Assembly (NCBI RefSeq): GCF_022807975.1
Contig: NZ_CP094358.1
Span: 2,852,001-2,916,000 of the forward strand
Length of the DNA stretch: 64,000 bases
Direction of reading: 5' to 3'
Origin: Abyssalbus ytuae
GTDB lineage: Bacteria > Bacteroidota > Bacteroidia > Flavobacteriales > Flavobacteriaceae
The notes below the pieces were generated by a model that saw only the letters and a program-made list of their open reading frames with translations, was not told where the DNA came from and did no database searches. This document shows, piece by piece, positions 1 through 7,969 of the stretch (positions within the stretch are counted from its first letter, which is position 1; each line of letters starts with the position of its first letter). The translations under genes and the position numbers were made by a program.

Positions 1-434
1 CCGTCATTGTCAGTATCAGAATCATCATCCAAAAGGGAGATTGTAAGCTGATGATTACCGAGCAAAAGTATATTTCCGGTATTTCCGATACTAATTTCGA
101 TAGTTTCTACTCCTTCAACTTCATTATCCTGAATTGAAGTAAGGGTCACCTCACCTGAACTGGCTCCGCTGTTAATTACTATTTGAGGTGAGGACAAGGT
201 GTAATCGGTATCTAACGTGGCAGAACCACCAATAGTAAGGGGGATGGTGGTTTGTGAACCGGCCGGTGTGTTTAATGTAACCGACAATGTAATATTGCCG
301 TTTGCTTCACTTAAATCTGTTTCGGATGTAGTAATATCAACCAAGGCCGGAGCCACATCATCGGTTGTACAAGAAAACAGGGGAATTAAAAGTAAAGCAA
401 CGACAAATTTATTAAAATAGGAACAGGTACTCAT
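1..434 (-). CDS. Calx-beta domain surface lipoprotein (N-terminal part only)
   Basis: The gene runs off the left edge of the window; only its first about 144 codons are visible. Translation from the ATG at 434 gives a signal peptide ending in the lipobox LFSC (Cys22), so a lipoprotein is expected. After the Cys comes TTDD, an acidic stretch of the kind that sends Bacteroidota lipoproteins to the cell surface. Residues about 33-140 look like a Calx-beta domain: alternating beta strands, a DTDY motif and the closing LLDDDSDTDND, an acidic calcium-binding type of segment. Such domains usually occur in adhesins or surface enzymes. The function of the missing C-terminal part cannot be told. Confidence is good for a lipoprotein, moderate for the Calx-beta call. 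Confidence 0.7.
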   Translation of the reverse strand, partial: MSTCSYFNKFVVALLLIPLFSCTTDDVAPALVDITTSETDLSEANGNITLSVTLNTPAGSQTTIPLTIGGSATLDTDYTLSSPQIVINSGASSGEVTLTSIQDNEVEGVETIEISIGNTGNILLLGNHQLTISLLDDDSDTDND

Positions 435-817
435 TTTGTTATGATATTTAAATGTTGTTGTTTTAGTTTATTTAATGAAGAGGGTATAAATTGGCTTATT
501 GTATTTATAACTTCTTCTTTTCTTAAAGTTATTTTTTAATTATTTTCTTTATAATAACTTTTTTTATATCTCCTGGCATGCTGTAAAAAGAGCATCCATT
601 TTTTTAGTTGTATTATTTTTTGAGTTTTAGTTGGCTAGTGTTGTAAACTCATGTAAAACCTTTATGGTGTTATAATTAATCAAAGGTTTTTTAAGATTAA
701 ACACTTTGGGTTTGATTTTTAAGGGTTAATCAAAAATATAGCAAACTTTAAGGACAGAAAGATACCAGTTGTTAAAAAAAGTTAATACCAATTTTAGTAT
801 AGAGGGAAAATAGAAGT
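435..817. other. intergenic stretch, nothing recognised
   Basis: This A+T-rich gap lies between the end of the MocR-type gene and the start of the lipoprotein gene, both on the minus strand, so it should hold the lipoprotein promoter. I see no ORF of note, no clear terminator hairpin and no repeat. An isolated -7-like TATTTTTG on the minus strand occurs at 729-736 without a convincing -33 partner. Confidence 0.5.
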
Positions 818-2314
818 TTAGATTAATTCTCCCATTTTTTTTATTTTTCGTTTCATAACAACCGGTCTAACAGAAGAATAACCTAAAATAAGGCCCTGTT
901 TTTTTGGTGTGCCTATATAACATTTACTTAAAGAAAAAGTTGTTACATTGTGTTCGGTAAGCTGTTTTATTACTTCACTTTCTTTTTCGGTAGTAGTAGC
1001 CGAGTTAAAATATGCCAATAAGTGAAAACTTGAAAAAGGTTTAGGTTGAATATGCATGGTGCGGCTTACTTTTTCAAATTCGGAAATAAATATATCATGC
1101 CTTTCTTTGGCAACCTCAATACCGTTTTTGATATGTTGGTATAAATAGTTTTTCTCAATAAACTGATTCATTACAATTTGAATTGAGGGTGATACAAAAC
1201 GATGGGAGTGTTCCTGAAGAGCTTCAACCACGCGTATTAAATATTGTGGTACTATCATATAACCTAGACGGATAGAAGGATGAAGCAAACGGTTGAATGT
1301 ACCCATGTAAATGGTGCGGTCTTCAGTATCTAAACTGTAAATGGTAGGAATATTATTGTCAAAATTGGCAATTTCATTTTCGTAATCATTTTCAATTATT
1401 AATGCTTTGTTATCTGATGCCCACTGCAAGATTTCCAGCCTTCTTTTAAGGCTCATTCTTATTCCCAACGGATAATGATTGGAAGGGGTGGTATGGATAA
1501 GTTTAGGCTTTTTATGGGAAATTAAATTCATTTCATCAATGCTGATTCCCTCATTATCCAGATCAACCGGAATCAGGTTTGCTTCCGAACTTTTAAATAC
1601 AGAATGTACGTTAGGAAAAATAGGGTTTTCTAACACTACAGAATCTCCTTTATCAATTAGAGTATTCGCGATGAGGTATAGAGATTGTAAAGATCCCGAA
1701 ACAATTACAATTTGATCGGCATTACATTTAATATTCCGGCTTATATTAAGGTAATTGCAAATACTTTTTTTAAGTTCGGTAAGCCCTGTGGAGTGTGAAT
1801 AAGAAAGCCCTGATGATTTTACATGTCGCCAGTAGGTATTTAATAGTTTTTTCCATTGATTCACCGGGAAAACATCCAGTGGGGGTAAACCTGGTCTGAA
1901 GGCCAGATTATCATTAGGTAACCTGTTAATAAGAGAAATATTTTTTAAATAAGACTGGCCTTTATGGGAAATTTCCGGATATATGCCAGCATCAATAAGT
2001 TTTTTTTTAGACCCTCCGGATTTTTCAGCAATATTTTGATAATTAATACGATTGCCTGAACCGGGCTTGGATATAATTAGTTTTTCCAGAAGTAACAGTT
2101 CGTAAGCTTTTATAACTGTAGTGCGGGATAAATCTAACTCGCCGGCAAGAATTCTTGTAGAAGGTAATAACCAATCATGAGGTAATTCCAGATTATGAAT
2201 ACATTTTTTAATAGCTCTGTATAAAACAATATACTTGTTGTGGGGTTTTTTCTGTTGCTGAGATAAGTATTCTGTTAGTATTCTTTGAATAGCAAATTTA
2301 TAACTGGTATTCAT
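818..2314 (-). CDS. MocR/PdxR-type GntR regulator with aminotransferase-like domain, PLP lysine replaced
   Basis: This is a 498-residue fusion of an N-terminal GntR winged helix (about 10-90, with the recognition segment LDLSRTTVIKAYELL) and a class I aminotransferase-like domain (about 130-498). MocR proteins bind pyridoxal 5'-phosphate in that domain and use it as an effector pocket, often to control vitamin B6 or amino acid genes. The fold marks are present: FRPGLPPLDVFP, TPSNHYPLG, IIENDY (Asp310, which pairs with the pyridine nitrogen) and LGYMIVP. The motif that normally reads TFSK, whose Lys forms the Schiff base, reads TFNR here (Arg342). A covalent PLP adduct is therefore not expected, so the effector may differ. 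No aminotransferase or pdx gene is adjacent, and the target is unknown. Confidence 0.85.
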   Translation of the reverse strand: MNTSYKFAIQRILTEYLSQQQKKPHNKYIVLYRAIKKCIHNLELPHDWLLPSTRILAGELDLSRTTVIKAYELLLLEKLIISKPGSGNRINYQNIAEKSGGSKKKLIDAGIYPEISHKGQSYLKNISLINRLPNDNLAFRPGLPPLDVFPVNQWKKLLNTYWRHVKSSGLSYSHSTGLTELKKSICNYLNISRNIKCNADQIVIVSGSLQSLYLIANTLIDKGDSVVLENPIFPNVHSVFKSSEANLIPVDLDNEGISIDEMNLISHKKPKLIHTTPSNHYPLGIRMSLKRRLEILQWASDNKALIIENDYENEIANFDNNIPTIYSLDTEDRTIYMGTFNRLLHPSIRLGYMIVPQYLIRVVEALQEHSHRFVSPSIQIVMNQFIEKNYLYQHIKNGIEVAKERHDIFISEFEKVSRTMHIQPKPFSSFHLLAYFNSATTTEKESEVIKQLTEHNVTTFSLSKCYIGTPKKQGLILGYSSVRPVVMKRKIKKMGELI

Positions 2315-2570
2315 TATATATGATAATTGGTATTATAAAGGTAATCTTTTTTGAGTTTAATTTAATGGGGATATAAATTTTCAGAGATTTAAAATAACTA
2401 AAAAAGGCTGAGCTAGATTTGAATAAGTTTAAAATCAAAGATTGTGTAAAATATAAATTTATGACTTCTTTGGATTTAAATATAGAGGAGTCTCATAAGA
2501 AGGGTTACCTACTTTTTTTGAACACTTCAATATTAATATATTATCTTTGTTATGGTTAACATATGAAGAA

Positions 2571-2816
2571 ATGAACTTAAAATCTGCCTTAGATAAATAT
2601 ATCACTGTTTCTCCAGATATACTCGGAGGAACTCCTGTGTTCAAAAACACCCGGGTTCCTATTAAAATCCTTTTTGATTATTTACAAGGTGGCGATAGTA
2701 TTAAAGAGTTTTTGGATAATTATCCAACCGTAAAGCAGTCTTTTGCTAAAAAAGTATTAGAGCTAATTGCTTTATACCTTATTGAAATTGAGACTAATAA
2801 TGAGACTGCTGCTTGA
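2571..2816 (+). CDS. DUF433 family antitoxin
   Basis: The gene encodes a protein of about 81 residues with the DUF433 hallmarks: YITVSPDILGGTPVFKNTRVPI near the N-terminus (the GGTP and TRVPI motifs), then YLQGGDSIKEFLDNYP, a helix-turn-helix-like segment. DUF433 proteins are the antitoxin partners of DUF5615 PIN-like nucleases. I chose the ATG at 2571 over an upstream TTG because it is preceded by GAAGAA at the usual distance and starts the conserved domain. The 3' end overlaps the toxin start by 17 bp, the usual coupled arrangement. It probably neutralises the toxin and may repress its own promoter. Confidence 0.8.
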   Translation: MNLKSALDKYITVSPDILGGTPVFKNTRVPIKILFDYLQGGDSIKEFLDNYPTVKQSFAKKVLELIALYLIEIETNNETAA

Positions 2817-3128
2817 CGAGAATCTCCCAGGAAATTAAAATACCGTTTTAGTGAATTGTACGAGGTACTTACTGTTCCTGAATTGGGATGGGGAGGTATT
2901 AAGAATGGTGATTTGTTAAGTCGTATGCAATCCAAGAATCTGAGTGTTTTATTAAGTATTGATAAAAACATGAGTCATCAGCAAAATCTGGAGAAGCATC
3001 AAGTAAGTTTGATTGTGATAAATGCAAGTGATAATAGATATAACTCTTTGGTTAAATTTATTCCCTTAATAGAGAAAAGGCTCCAAGAAGAATTACAGCC
3101 TGGGCTTATAATTATTAATCGATCTTAA
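2800..3128 (+). pseudogene. DUF5615 PIN-like toxin, frameshifted
   Basis: From the ATG at 2800 the frame reads MRLLLDENLP, the conserved start of DUF5615 PIN-like nucleases with the catalytic-type DEN motif. One base is missing around 2828-2829, and the frame then hits TAA within a few codons. Shifting frame at the AGG at 2829 restores the rest of the domain (RKLKYRFSELYEVLTVPE, then GWGGIKNGDLL, LLSIDKNM, LIVINASDN) to the stop at 3126-3128. As written, no product carries both the N-terminal acidic motif and the core, so the toxin should be inactive. A sequencing error cannot be excluded. It sits directly after the intact DUF433 antitoxin gene. Confidence 0.75.
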
Positions 3129-3236
3129 TAATCCCAAAGGTTTACCTCAGTCATGGCTTATATTCTGATATTTTTTTTCAGATTTTTATGATAATTTTCT
3201 ATTTTCATATTTAAGAAGTATAACCAACAATAAAAT

Positions 3237-3277
3237 AAAAAACGCAACAAGCTCATGTTTAATTTGTTGCGTTTTTT
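3237..3277. terminator. bidirectional rho-independent terminator
   Basis: There is a perfect 14-bp inverted repeat: the left arm (3237-3250) reads AAAAAACGCAACAA and the right arm (3264-3277) is its complement, around a 13-nt loop. The A-run on one side and T-run on the other allow termination in both directions. It lies between the convergent toxin and HMA lipoprotein genes and closes the metal-resistance operon. Confidence 0.85.
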
Positions 3278-3296
3278 GTGTAATTAATATCAGATT

Positions 3297-3743
3297 CTAG
3301 TGATTGTGTCCGGAATGATTTTCACCTGGTTCTGTTTCACCGGATTGGTTCATTTCCATTGAATGGTCATATTGACAACAAGCAGGTAAATTTTTGTAGG
3401 CTTCTTCATTGCCTGACAGTTTTTCGGTGTCATATCCGGAAGCGGCAATGGCTTCATGTATGGCCATGAGCGAAGTTTTGTTTTTGTCAAATGACACTTC
3501 AATTTTCTTTTTATTTACATCCCAATTGGCATTGTTTACACCCTCCACGCTATTGGCAGCTTTTTCAATAGTGTTTTTACACATACTGCAATTCCCTCTC
3601 ACGCCAAAACTTGCTTCGGATAAAGCAACTTCCTTTACTTCTTCGGTTTTTTCAAAAGAATCTGTTTCTTTCTTAGTTTCGTTCTTACAGTTTGTTAACC
3701 CGATAGCTGCGATAGCAGCCATACTTAAAATTACTTTTTTCAT
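3297..3743 (-). CDS. HMA-domain heavy-metal-binding lipoprotein
   Basis: This 148-residue protein has a lipobox LTNC (Cys19) followed by a charged linker, so it is probably anchored in the envelope. Residues about 44-112 form a heavy-metal-associated domain with GNCSMC as the metal loop, similar to CopZ/MerP (GMTCxxC with one residue changed). A CCQYDH motif and a His-rich tail (NHSGHNH) add further soft-metal ligands. It is the last gene of the minus-strand cus-type operon, 48 nt after cusB. The likely job is to bind copper or silver in the periplasm and hand it to the CusB/CusA pump. The metal identity is inferred from context. Confidence 0.85.
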   Translation of the reverse strand: MKKVILSMAAIAAIGLTNCKNETKKETDSFEKTEEVKEVALSEASFGVRGNCSMCKNTIEKAANSVEGVNNANWDVNKKKIEVSFDKNKTSLMAIHEAIAASGYDTEKLSGNEEAYKNLPACCQYDHSMEMNQSGETEPGENHSGHNH

Positions 3744-3791
3744 TGTTTTCGATTTTTATTTTAGAATAGATTTTATTTTTTCAATAATTAT

Positions 3792-5549
3792 TTAATGAAT
3801 TTCTTTTACAACCTCTCCGCATTTTAACATGGCTTCACCAAAATAGGGGTTGAAAATTTCTTTTTCAGTGCTAAGCCAGTAAGCCCCTTTGTTATTATTT
3901 GCCATGGGACAGAACTGGGAGAATACAGTTTCTTTTACTCCAAATACTTCAACGGCATTTGTAGTATATAAAGACAGGTTATTGAAATGATTTCTTTGGG
4001 CTTCTATATTTTGGGAATGAATAATTAAAGTTGATAAAGACCTGATCTCTTTTTCCAGCATCATCCAATGATTATGAGTTTGTGAGCCCGTCAATAATTT
4101 CATGTCAACTTTATTTAAACTTTCCACTATCTTTTTTGCATTTGTGACGGATGCTTCCGGATTATCATTTACTAACGCATCTTTCAATTTTAAATAATCA
4201 TCCAAAACATTTTTTAACTGATTTTGAAATTCACCGGGGACAGCAACTCTTTTATTAATCTCAAAATATTTTTGGTTTAATTGACTATGATTTTCATGGT
4301 TTACGGTTGTTTCACCTTCATTTTTATTCATCATCGATTTTTTCCCCTGTAATTGCGCGGCAGCATCTACTGTGAATGTTCCGTGGGTTACGATTTCATC
4401 TCCTTGATTTAATCCTTCAATTATTTCATATTGTTCTCCTGTTTTGTTGCCTAATAACACCTCTCTCATTTCAAACACAGGCTCATTCGGCATTGTTTTT
4501 ATATATACAACAGACCGCTTACCCGTCCATAAAACTGCAGTTGACGGAATCATTAACATCTGTGAGGAGGTGTTATTGTTAATTTTAATTTTTCCTTCAA
4601 TGAACATCCCCGGCTTTAATAATCCTTCTTTGTTGTTTAATTCAGCTCTAAGAGTTAAGGTACGCGTGCCAGTATTAAGTACAGGGTCTATAAATGATAT
4701 TTTTTCATTAAATACTTTATTTGGATATGTCCTGGTAGTGATGGCAATATCCTGTCCTTTCTGAAACAAATCGATTTGATTTTCGTATACATCAAAATTA
4801 GCCCAGACTGAATTCAGATTAGCTATTTTAAAAAGAGTTTGTCCCTGTTTTACATAGTCACCCTGTTCAACTAGTTTTTGAGTGACTGTTCCTGTTACGG
4901 TAGCATATACAGGAAGGTTTTCTTTAACTTTACCGGATATTTCTATAGCATTAATTTGATTTTCTGAAAGTTTCCACAACTTTAATTTACTACGAACGGC
5001 CTTGTATAAGGCAGGCTGATTGGATTTTAGAGAAGATGCTGTTATTAGTTCTTGTTGAGCAGCTACCAGTTCAGGTGAATAAATAGTAGCCAGTAGTTGC
5101 CCTTTTTTCACTTCTTCGCCGGTGAAATTGATAAAAAGGTTTTCAATTCTTCCGGAAAAATAGCTTACCTGTACCGAATTTGCTTCTTCATTTTCTGAAA
5201 TTTTACCTGATAGTTTTATGGCTTCATTTTCAATATTACGATCTCCCACTACAGTAGTTTGAATATTGGCCAGTGCCAAGGCATTTTTCGAAAGTCTGAA
5301 TTGATCGGGAGAAAGACCTTCATTGTCTGAAGCTGCCGGAATTAAATCCATACCGCAAATAGGACAATCTCCCGGTTCGGGTTGCATAATTTGCGGATGC
5401 ATGGAGCAGGTCCAAAGCTGGGTTTTACCGGTAGTTTCTGTATGATTATGCGTTTGTGGTTGTTGGTGTGAAGTACCAAAAATGAGCCACCCTAAAAAAA
5501 TGCCACACCCCAGTAGTATGATGTATTTTAAAATTTTATTGTTTTTCAT
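3792..5549 (-). CDS. cusB: CusB-type RND efflux periplasmic adaptor with added metal-binding domains
   Basis: This 585-residue adaptor would link the CusA pump to the outer-membrane channel. In order: an N-terminal membrane anchor (ILLGCGIFLGWLIFG), a His-rich linker, a heavy-metal-binding domain at about 46-72 with WTCSMHP and CPICGMDLIP, then the membrane-fusion core (barrel-sandwich hybrid, helical hairpin around 155-205, beta-barrel with VWANFDVYENQIDLF). The C-terminal part (about 430-585) resembles DUF3347, with motifs HWMMLEK and QFCPMANN, which is also thought to bind metal. It is longer than E. coli CusB because of the two extra domains. The start overlaps the upstream DUF305 gene by 14 bp, so translation is probably coupled. 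Confidence 0.9.
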   Translation of the reverse strand: MKNNKILKYIILLGCGIFLGWLIFGTSHQQPQTHNHTETTGKTQLWTCSMHPQIMQPEPGDCPICGMDLIPAASDNEGLSPDQFRLSKNALALANIQTTVVGDRNIENEAIKLSGKISENEEANSVQVSYFSGRIENLFINFTGEEVKKGQLLATIYSPELVAAQQELITASSLKSNQPALYKAVRSKLKLWKLSENQINAIEISGKVKENLPVYATVTGTVTQKLVEQGDYVKQGQTLFKIANLNSVWANFDVYENQIDLFQKGQDIAITTRTYPNKVFNEKISFIDPVLNTGTRTLTLRAELNNKEGLLKPGMFIEGKIKINNNTSSQMLMIPSTAVLWTGKRSVVYIKTMPNEPVFEMREVLLGNKTGEQYEIIEGLNQGDEIVTHGTFTVDAAAQLQGKKSMMNKNEGETTVNHENHSQLNQKYFEINKRVAVPGEFQNQLKNVLDDYLKLKDALVNDNPEASVTNAKKIVESLNKVDMKLLTGSQTHNHWMMLEKEIRSLSTLIIHSQNIEAQRNHFNNLSLYTTNAVEVFGVKETVFSQFCPMANNNKGAYWLSTEKEIFNPYFGEAMLKCGEVVKEIH

Positions 5550-6021
5550 TTTCCAATCGTTTTATCATTGCTTTCATTTCTTCAATTTCTTTTTTTTGTG
5601 CTTTGATGATATCTTCTGCTAATTTTTTAACCTCCGGATCTTGAATATTTGCACGCTCACTGGTTAAAATGGCAATGGAATGGTGTGGGATCATTGCTTT
5701 CATCCAAAGTATATCGCCAATTATTGGTTTTTGTGCTCTTACTAGCCCTAATGCACTTACAAAAAGTATTAAGCTACCTAATAAAATTGCTATGTTCTTC
5801 TTTTTATCATTGTACATTTTTCGCATAAAAAACCACATTATAACTGCCATTGTTGAAATACCTAAACAGGTCATATAAAAACGTGTAAGGCTAAAATACA
5901 CGTGATCTGTTTTATAGGTGTTTAAGTACATAGTGATGTACATTGCTACAAATGAACACACCAACATTATGAAGAATGTTCTGTAATTTCCTTTGCTTGA
6001 ATTGTGATTTGAATTTTCCAT
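5536..6021 (-). CDS. DUF305 family membrane protein
   Basis: This 161-residue protein has three predicted transmembrane segments in its first about 95 residues (FFIMLVCSFVAMYITMYL, MTCLGISTMAVIMWFFM, IAILLGSLILFVSALGLV). A C-terminal helical segment carries MIPHHSIAILTSERA and ends in a charged coiled helix. The MxxHH motif is the DUF305 mark; this family often accompanies copper-handling operons and its His pair may bind metal. It lies between the PepSY gene and cusB in the same operon, overlapping cusB by 14 bp. The exact role is not known. Confidence 0.8.
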   Translation of the reverse strand: MENSNHNSSKGNYRTFFIMLVCSFVAMYITMYLNTYKTDHVYFSLTRFYMTCLGISTMAVIMWFFMRKMYNDKKKNIAILLGSLILFVSALGLVRAQKPIIGDILWMKAMIPHHSIAILTSERANIQDPEVKKLAEDIIKAQKKEIEEMKAMIKRLENEKQ

Positions 6022-6039
6022 AATGTTTTGATTTTTAAT

Positions 6040-6750
6040 TTATTTATTTTTTCTTTTTAATAATTTTCTAATTGATGGTGACGATGTAGACCATAATAAA
6101 AAACCACTTAATACAGTTATTAATCCTAACAATGAAAAAGTTCGCAGAACCGTGGTGTTAAAATTATCCCTGCCTTCATAGTCCATTGTATGAGTCATCC
6201 ACAAAAAATCAAACCATCTCCAATTTGTATGTCTTATGGTTTGAAATTTTCCGTCTTTTGCCGATACATAAGCTTTTAGATTATTGTTGTTTTCATAGGA
6301 AATGACATAAGATGGAAGAGACCGGTTCCTGTATTCATGGTGTTTCCCTGCTTCCTGGATAAGATGTACATATTTTACTTTTAAATTTTTAACCAGATGT
6401 TGACGGGCTACAGCTATTGCTTCTTTCCTGGTTATATTATTTTTTGGAGTTCCTGTGAAAGCGTTATATAATTGCTCATCATTGATCCAATAGTAGGGAG
6501 TATGGTCAATATCCCTTAATTCTACACTATGTATACCGTTTTTAATTTTTAATTGTGACGGGCTTATAAGGCTGTTAAATGCTGCAGGGTTATAATCAGT
6601 TTTTTTAAAATGATCGCCATGAATATTATCAATATTAGTCCAGCTAAAGTATAAACCACTTACAGTCCATAATAGAAACTGTACTCCCGTAAATATTCCC
6701 AGGTACCGGTGTAGTTTTCTTATTTTTAATGCTGTGTGTCTGCTTACCAT
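6040..6750 (-). CDS. PepSY domain membrane protein
   Basis: This 236-residue protein has an N-terminal membrane helix (LGIFTGVQFLLWTVSGLYFSW), a periplasmic PepSY-like part (about 95-175, with TRKEAIAVARQHL and YVSAKDGKFQTIR) and a C-terminal membrane helix after WFDFLWMTHTMDYEGRDNF. PepSY membrane proteins are thought to act in metal or electron handling at the inner membrane. Here the gene sits inside a cus-type operon, ending 18 nt before the DUF305 gene and starting 2 nt after the TolC-like gene. That placement suggests a metal-linked role, perhaps reducing or relaying copper. This is inference from context. Confidence 0.8.
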   Translation of the reverse strand: MVSRHTALKIRKLHRYLGIFTGVQFLLWTVSGLYFSWTNIDNIHGDHFKKTDYNPAAFNSLISPSQLKIKNGIHSVELRDIDHTPYYWINDEQLYNAFTGTPKNNITRKEAIAVARQHLVKNLKVKYVHLIQEAGKHHEYRNRSLPSYVISYENNNNLKAYVSAKDGKFQTIRHTNWRWFDFLWMTHTMDYEGRDNFNTTVLRTFSLLGLITVLSGFLLWSTSSPSIRKLLKRKNK

Positions 6751-6751
6751 A

Positions 6752-7969
6752 CTAATCGATTAAATAATTTATAATGATGGTTTGTAAATAGTAGTTCTTT
6801 AAAGATTCTATAAGGTTTATTTGAATTTTAAGCTGTAATTCCTGAATGTCAAGGATATCATTAAAATTCACAGTTCCGGTTTCGTAATTTTTCAGGAGTA
6901 TTTCCTCCGCCTTTTTTACTTTTTTTATATTTTCTTCCTGTATGCGGTAACTTATTCGGGCAGAAGTCTGGTTTTTTATCGCCTGATCCAGCATAGTTTC
7001 CAGGTCATTTAACCGGCTTTGTTTTCCGGCTGTTAGTGCCTGCTGCTGTAATTTGTTTTGCTTTGATTTAGAAGCATATTTATTGTTGAAAACAGGAATA
7101 GATAATGAGACCATTGGCATTACAATATCTTTACCATTCTCGGAAAAATTCATATCCGGACGTTCTTCTACAGTAATATAATCCAAACCAAAACCTATCA
7201 TGGGATTTCCTTCCTTTTGGTTAAGAAGTTCTGCTTTTTCAACAGATTCATATAATTTGTCGAATTTTATGAGCTCAGGATGGATTTTTAAACTGTCAAT
7301 AGTCAGTATTTTGTCATCTACAGGAAGCATCAAGGAGTCAGCAATTTCTACTGCTAAAGAAGCATTTCTGTTTAACAGTTTGTTAAATCTGGTTTTTTCT
7401 GCCATAAAATCCTGTTCCAGCAATTGCTTTTGTTTAATTAATTCATTTTGTCTTAGCTGTAATTTCAAAACATCTACCGCTGAAGCTTTTCCAACTTCCA
7501 CTAATGTTAAAGCAATTTTTTCATAAGTATTTAATAAGCTTATATTTTCAGAGAGTACCTGTTGTTTTTCCTTAAAAGCGTAAAGATTGTAGTAAGACCG
7601 GGAAACTGATGAGATTAATCGGCGTTTGGCTATTATAAAATCTTCATATTCTGTATTGGCCAGGGATTTAGCATAATTTTCCCGGGCTTTAACAGAACCA
7701 AACCAGGGTATCATTTGCCGCACAGAAGCCTTTGCTTTTTGAGCTCCTGTTCTTGTTTCCGGTTCACTTACAAAATATCCTGCACTAAATTCGGTATTAG
7801 GAAAATTATTAACCTCGTTTACTTTTTCCAGGGCAATATTATATGTCAACTCAAACTTTTGAAGTTCAGGATTGTTCCTTAGAGCTTCCTCTATAAATAA
7901 ATCCAATTGCTGGGAAAAGAGCAAGTTACAGGTTAATATGCTGAGAAGTATGATGCCGATTTTTTTCAT
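6752..7969 (-). CDS. TolC/CusC family outer-membrane efflux channel
   Basis: This 405-residue protein has a signal peptide (LLSILTCNLLFS-Q) and two long helical repeats typical of TolC proteins (for example NNPELQKFELTYNIAL, PWFGSVKARENYAKSLANTE, LLKNYETGTVNFNDILDIQ). It would form the outer-membrane exit duct for the CusA/CusB pump. It is shorter than E. coli CusC but usual for Bacteroidota CusC-like channels. Its start overlaps the end of cusA by 4 bp (ATGA type), so the two are almost certainly translated together. Confidence 0.88.
   Translation of the reverse strand: MKKIGIILLSILTCNLLFSQQLDLFIEEALRNNPELQKFELTYNIALEKVNEVNNFPNTEFSAGYFVSEPETRTGAQKAKASVRQMIPWFGSVKARENYAKSLANTEYEDFIIAKRRLISSVSRSYYNLYAFKEKQQVLSENISLLNTYEKIALTLVEVGKASAVDVLKLQLRQNELIKQKQLLEQDFMAEKTRFNKLLNRNASLAVEIADSLMLPVDDKILTIDSLKIHPELIKFDKLYESVEKAELLNQKEGNPMIGFGLDYITVEERPDMNFSENGKDIVMPMVSLSIPVFNNKYASKSKQNKLQQQALTAGKQSRLNDLETMLDQAIKNQTSARISYRIQEENIKKVKKAEEILLKNYETGTVNFNDILDIQELQLKIQINLIESLKNYYLQTIIINYLID

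Noticed and set aside
217-420. 67-codon plus-strand frame at the left edge
   Set aside because: The opposite strand encodes a lipoprotein with a clear signal peptide and Calx-beta character.
2459-2650. 63-codon minus-strand frame opposite the DUF433 gene
   Set aside because: It is antisense to a gene with a recognisable domain and has no domain of its own.
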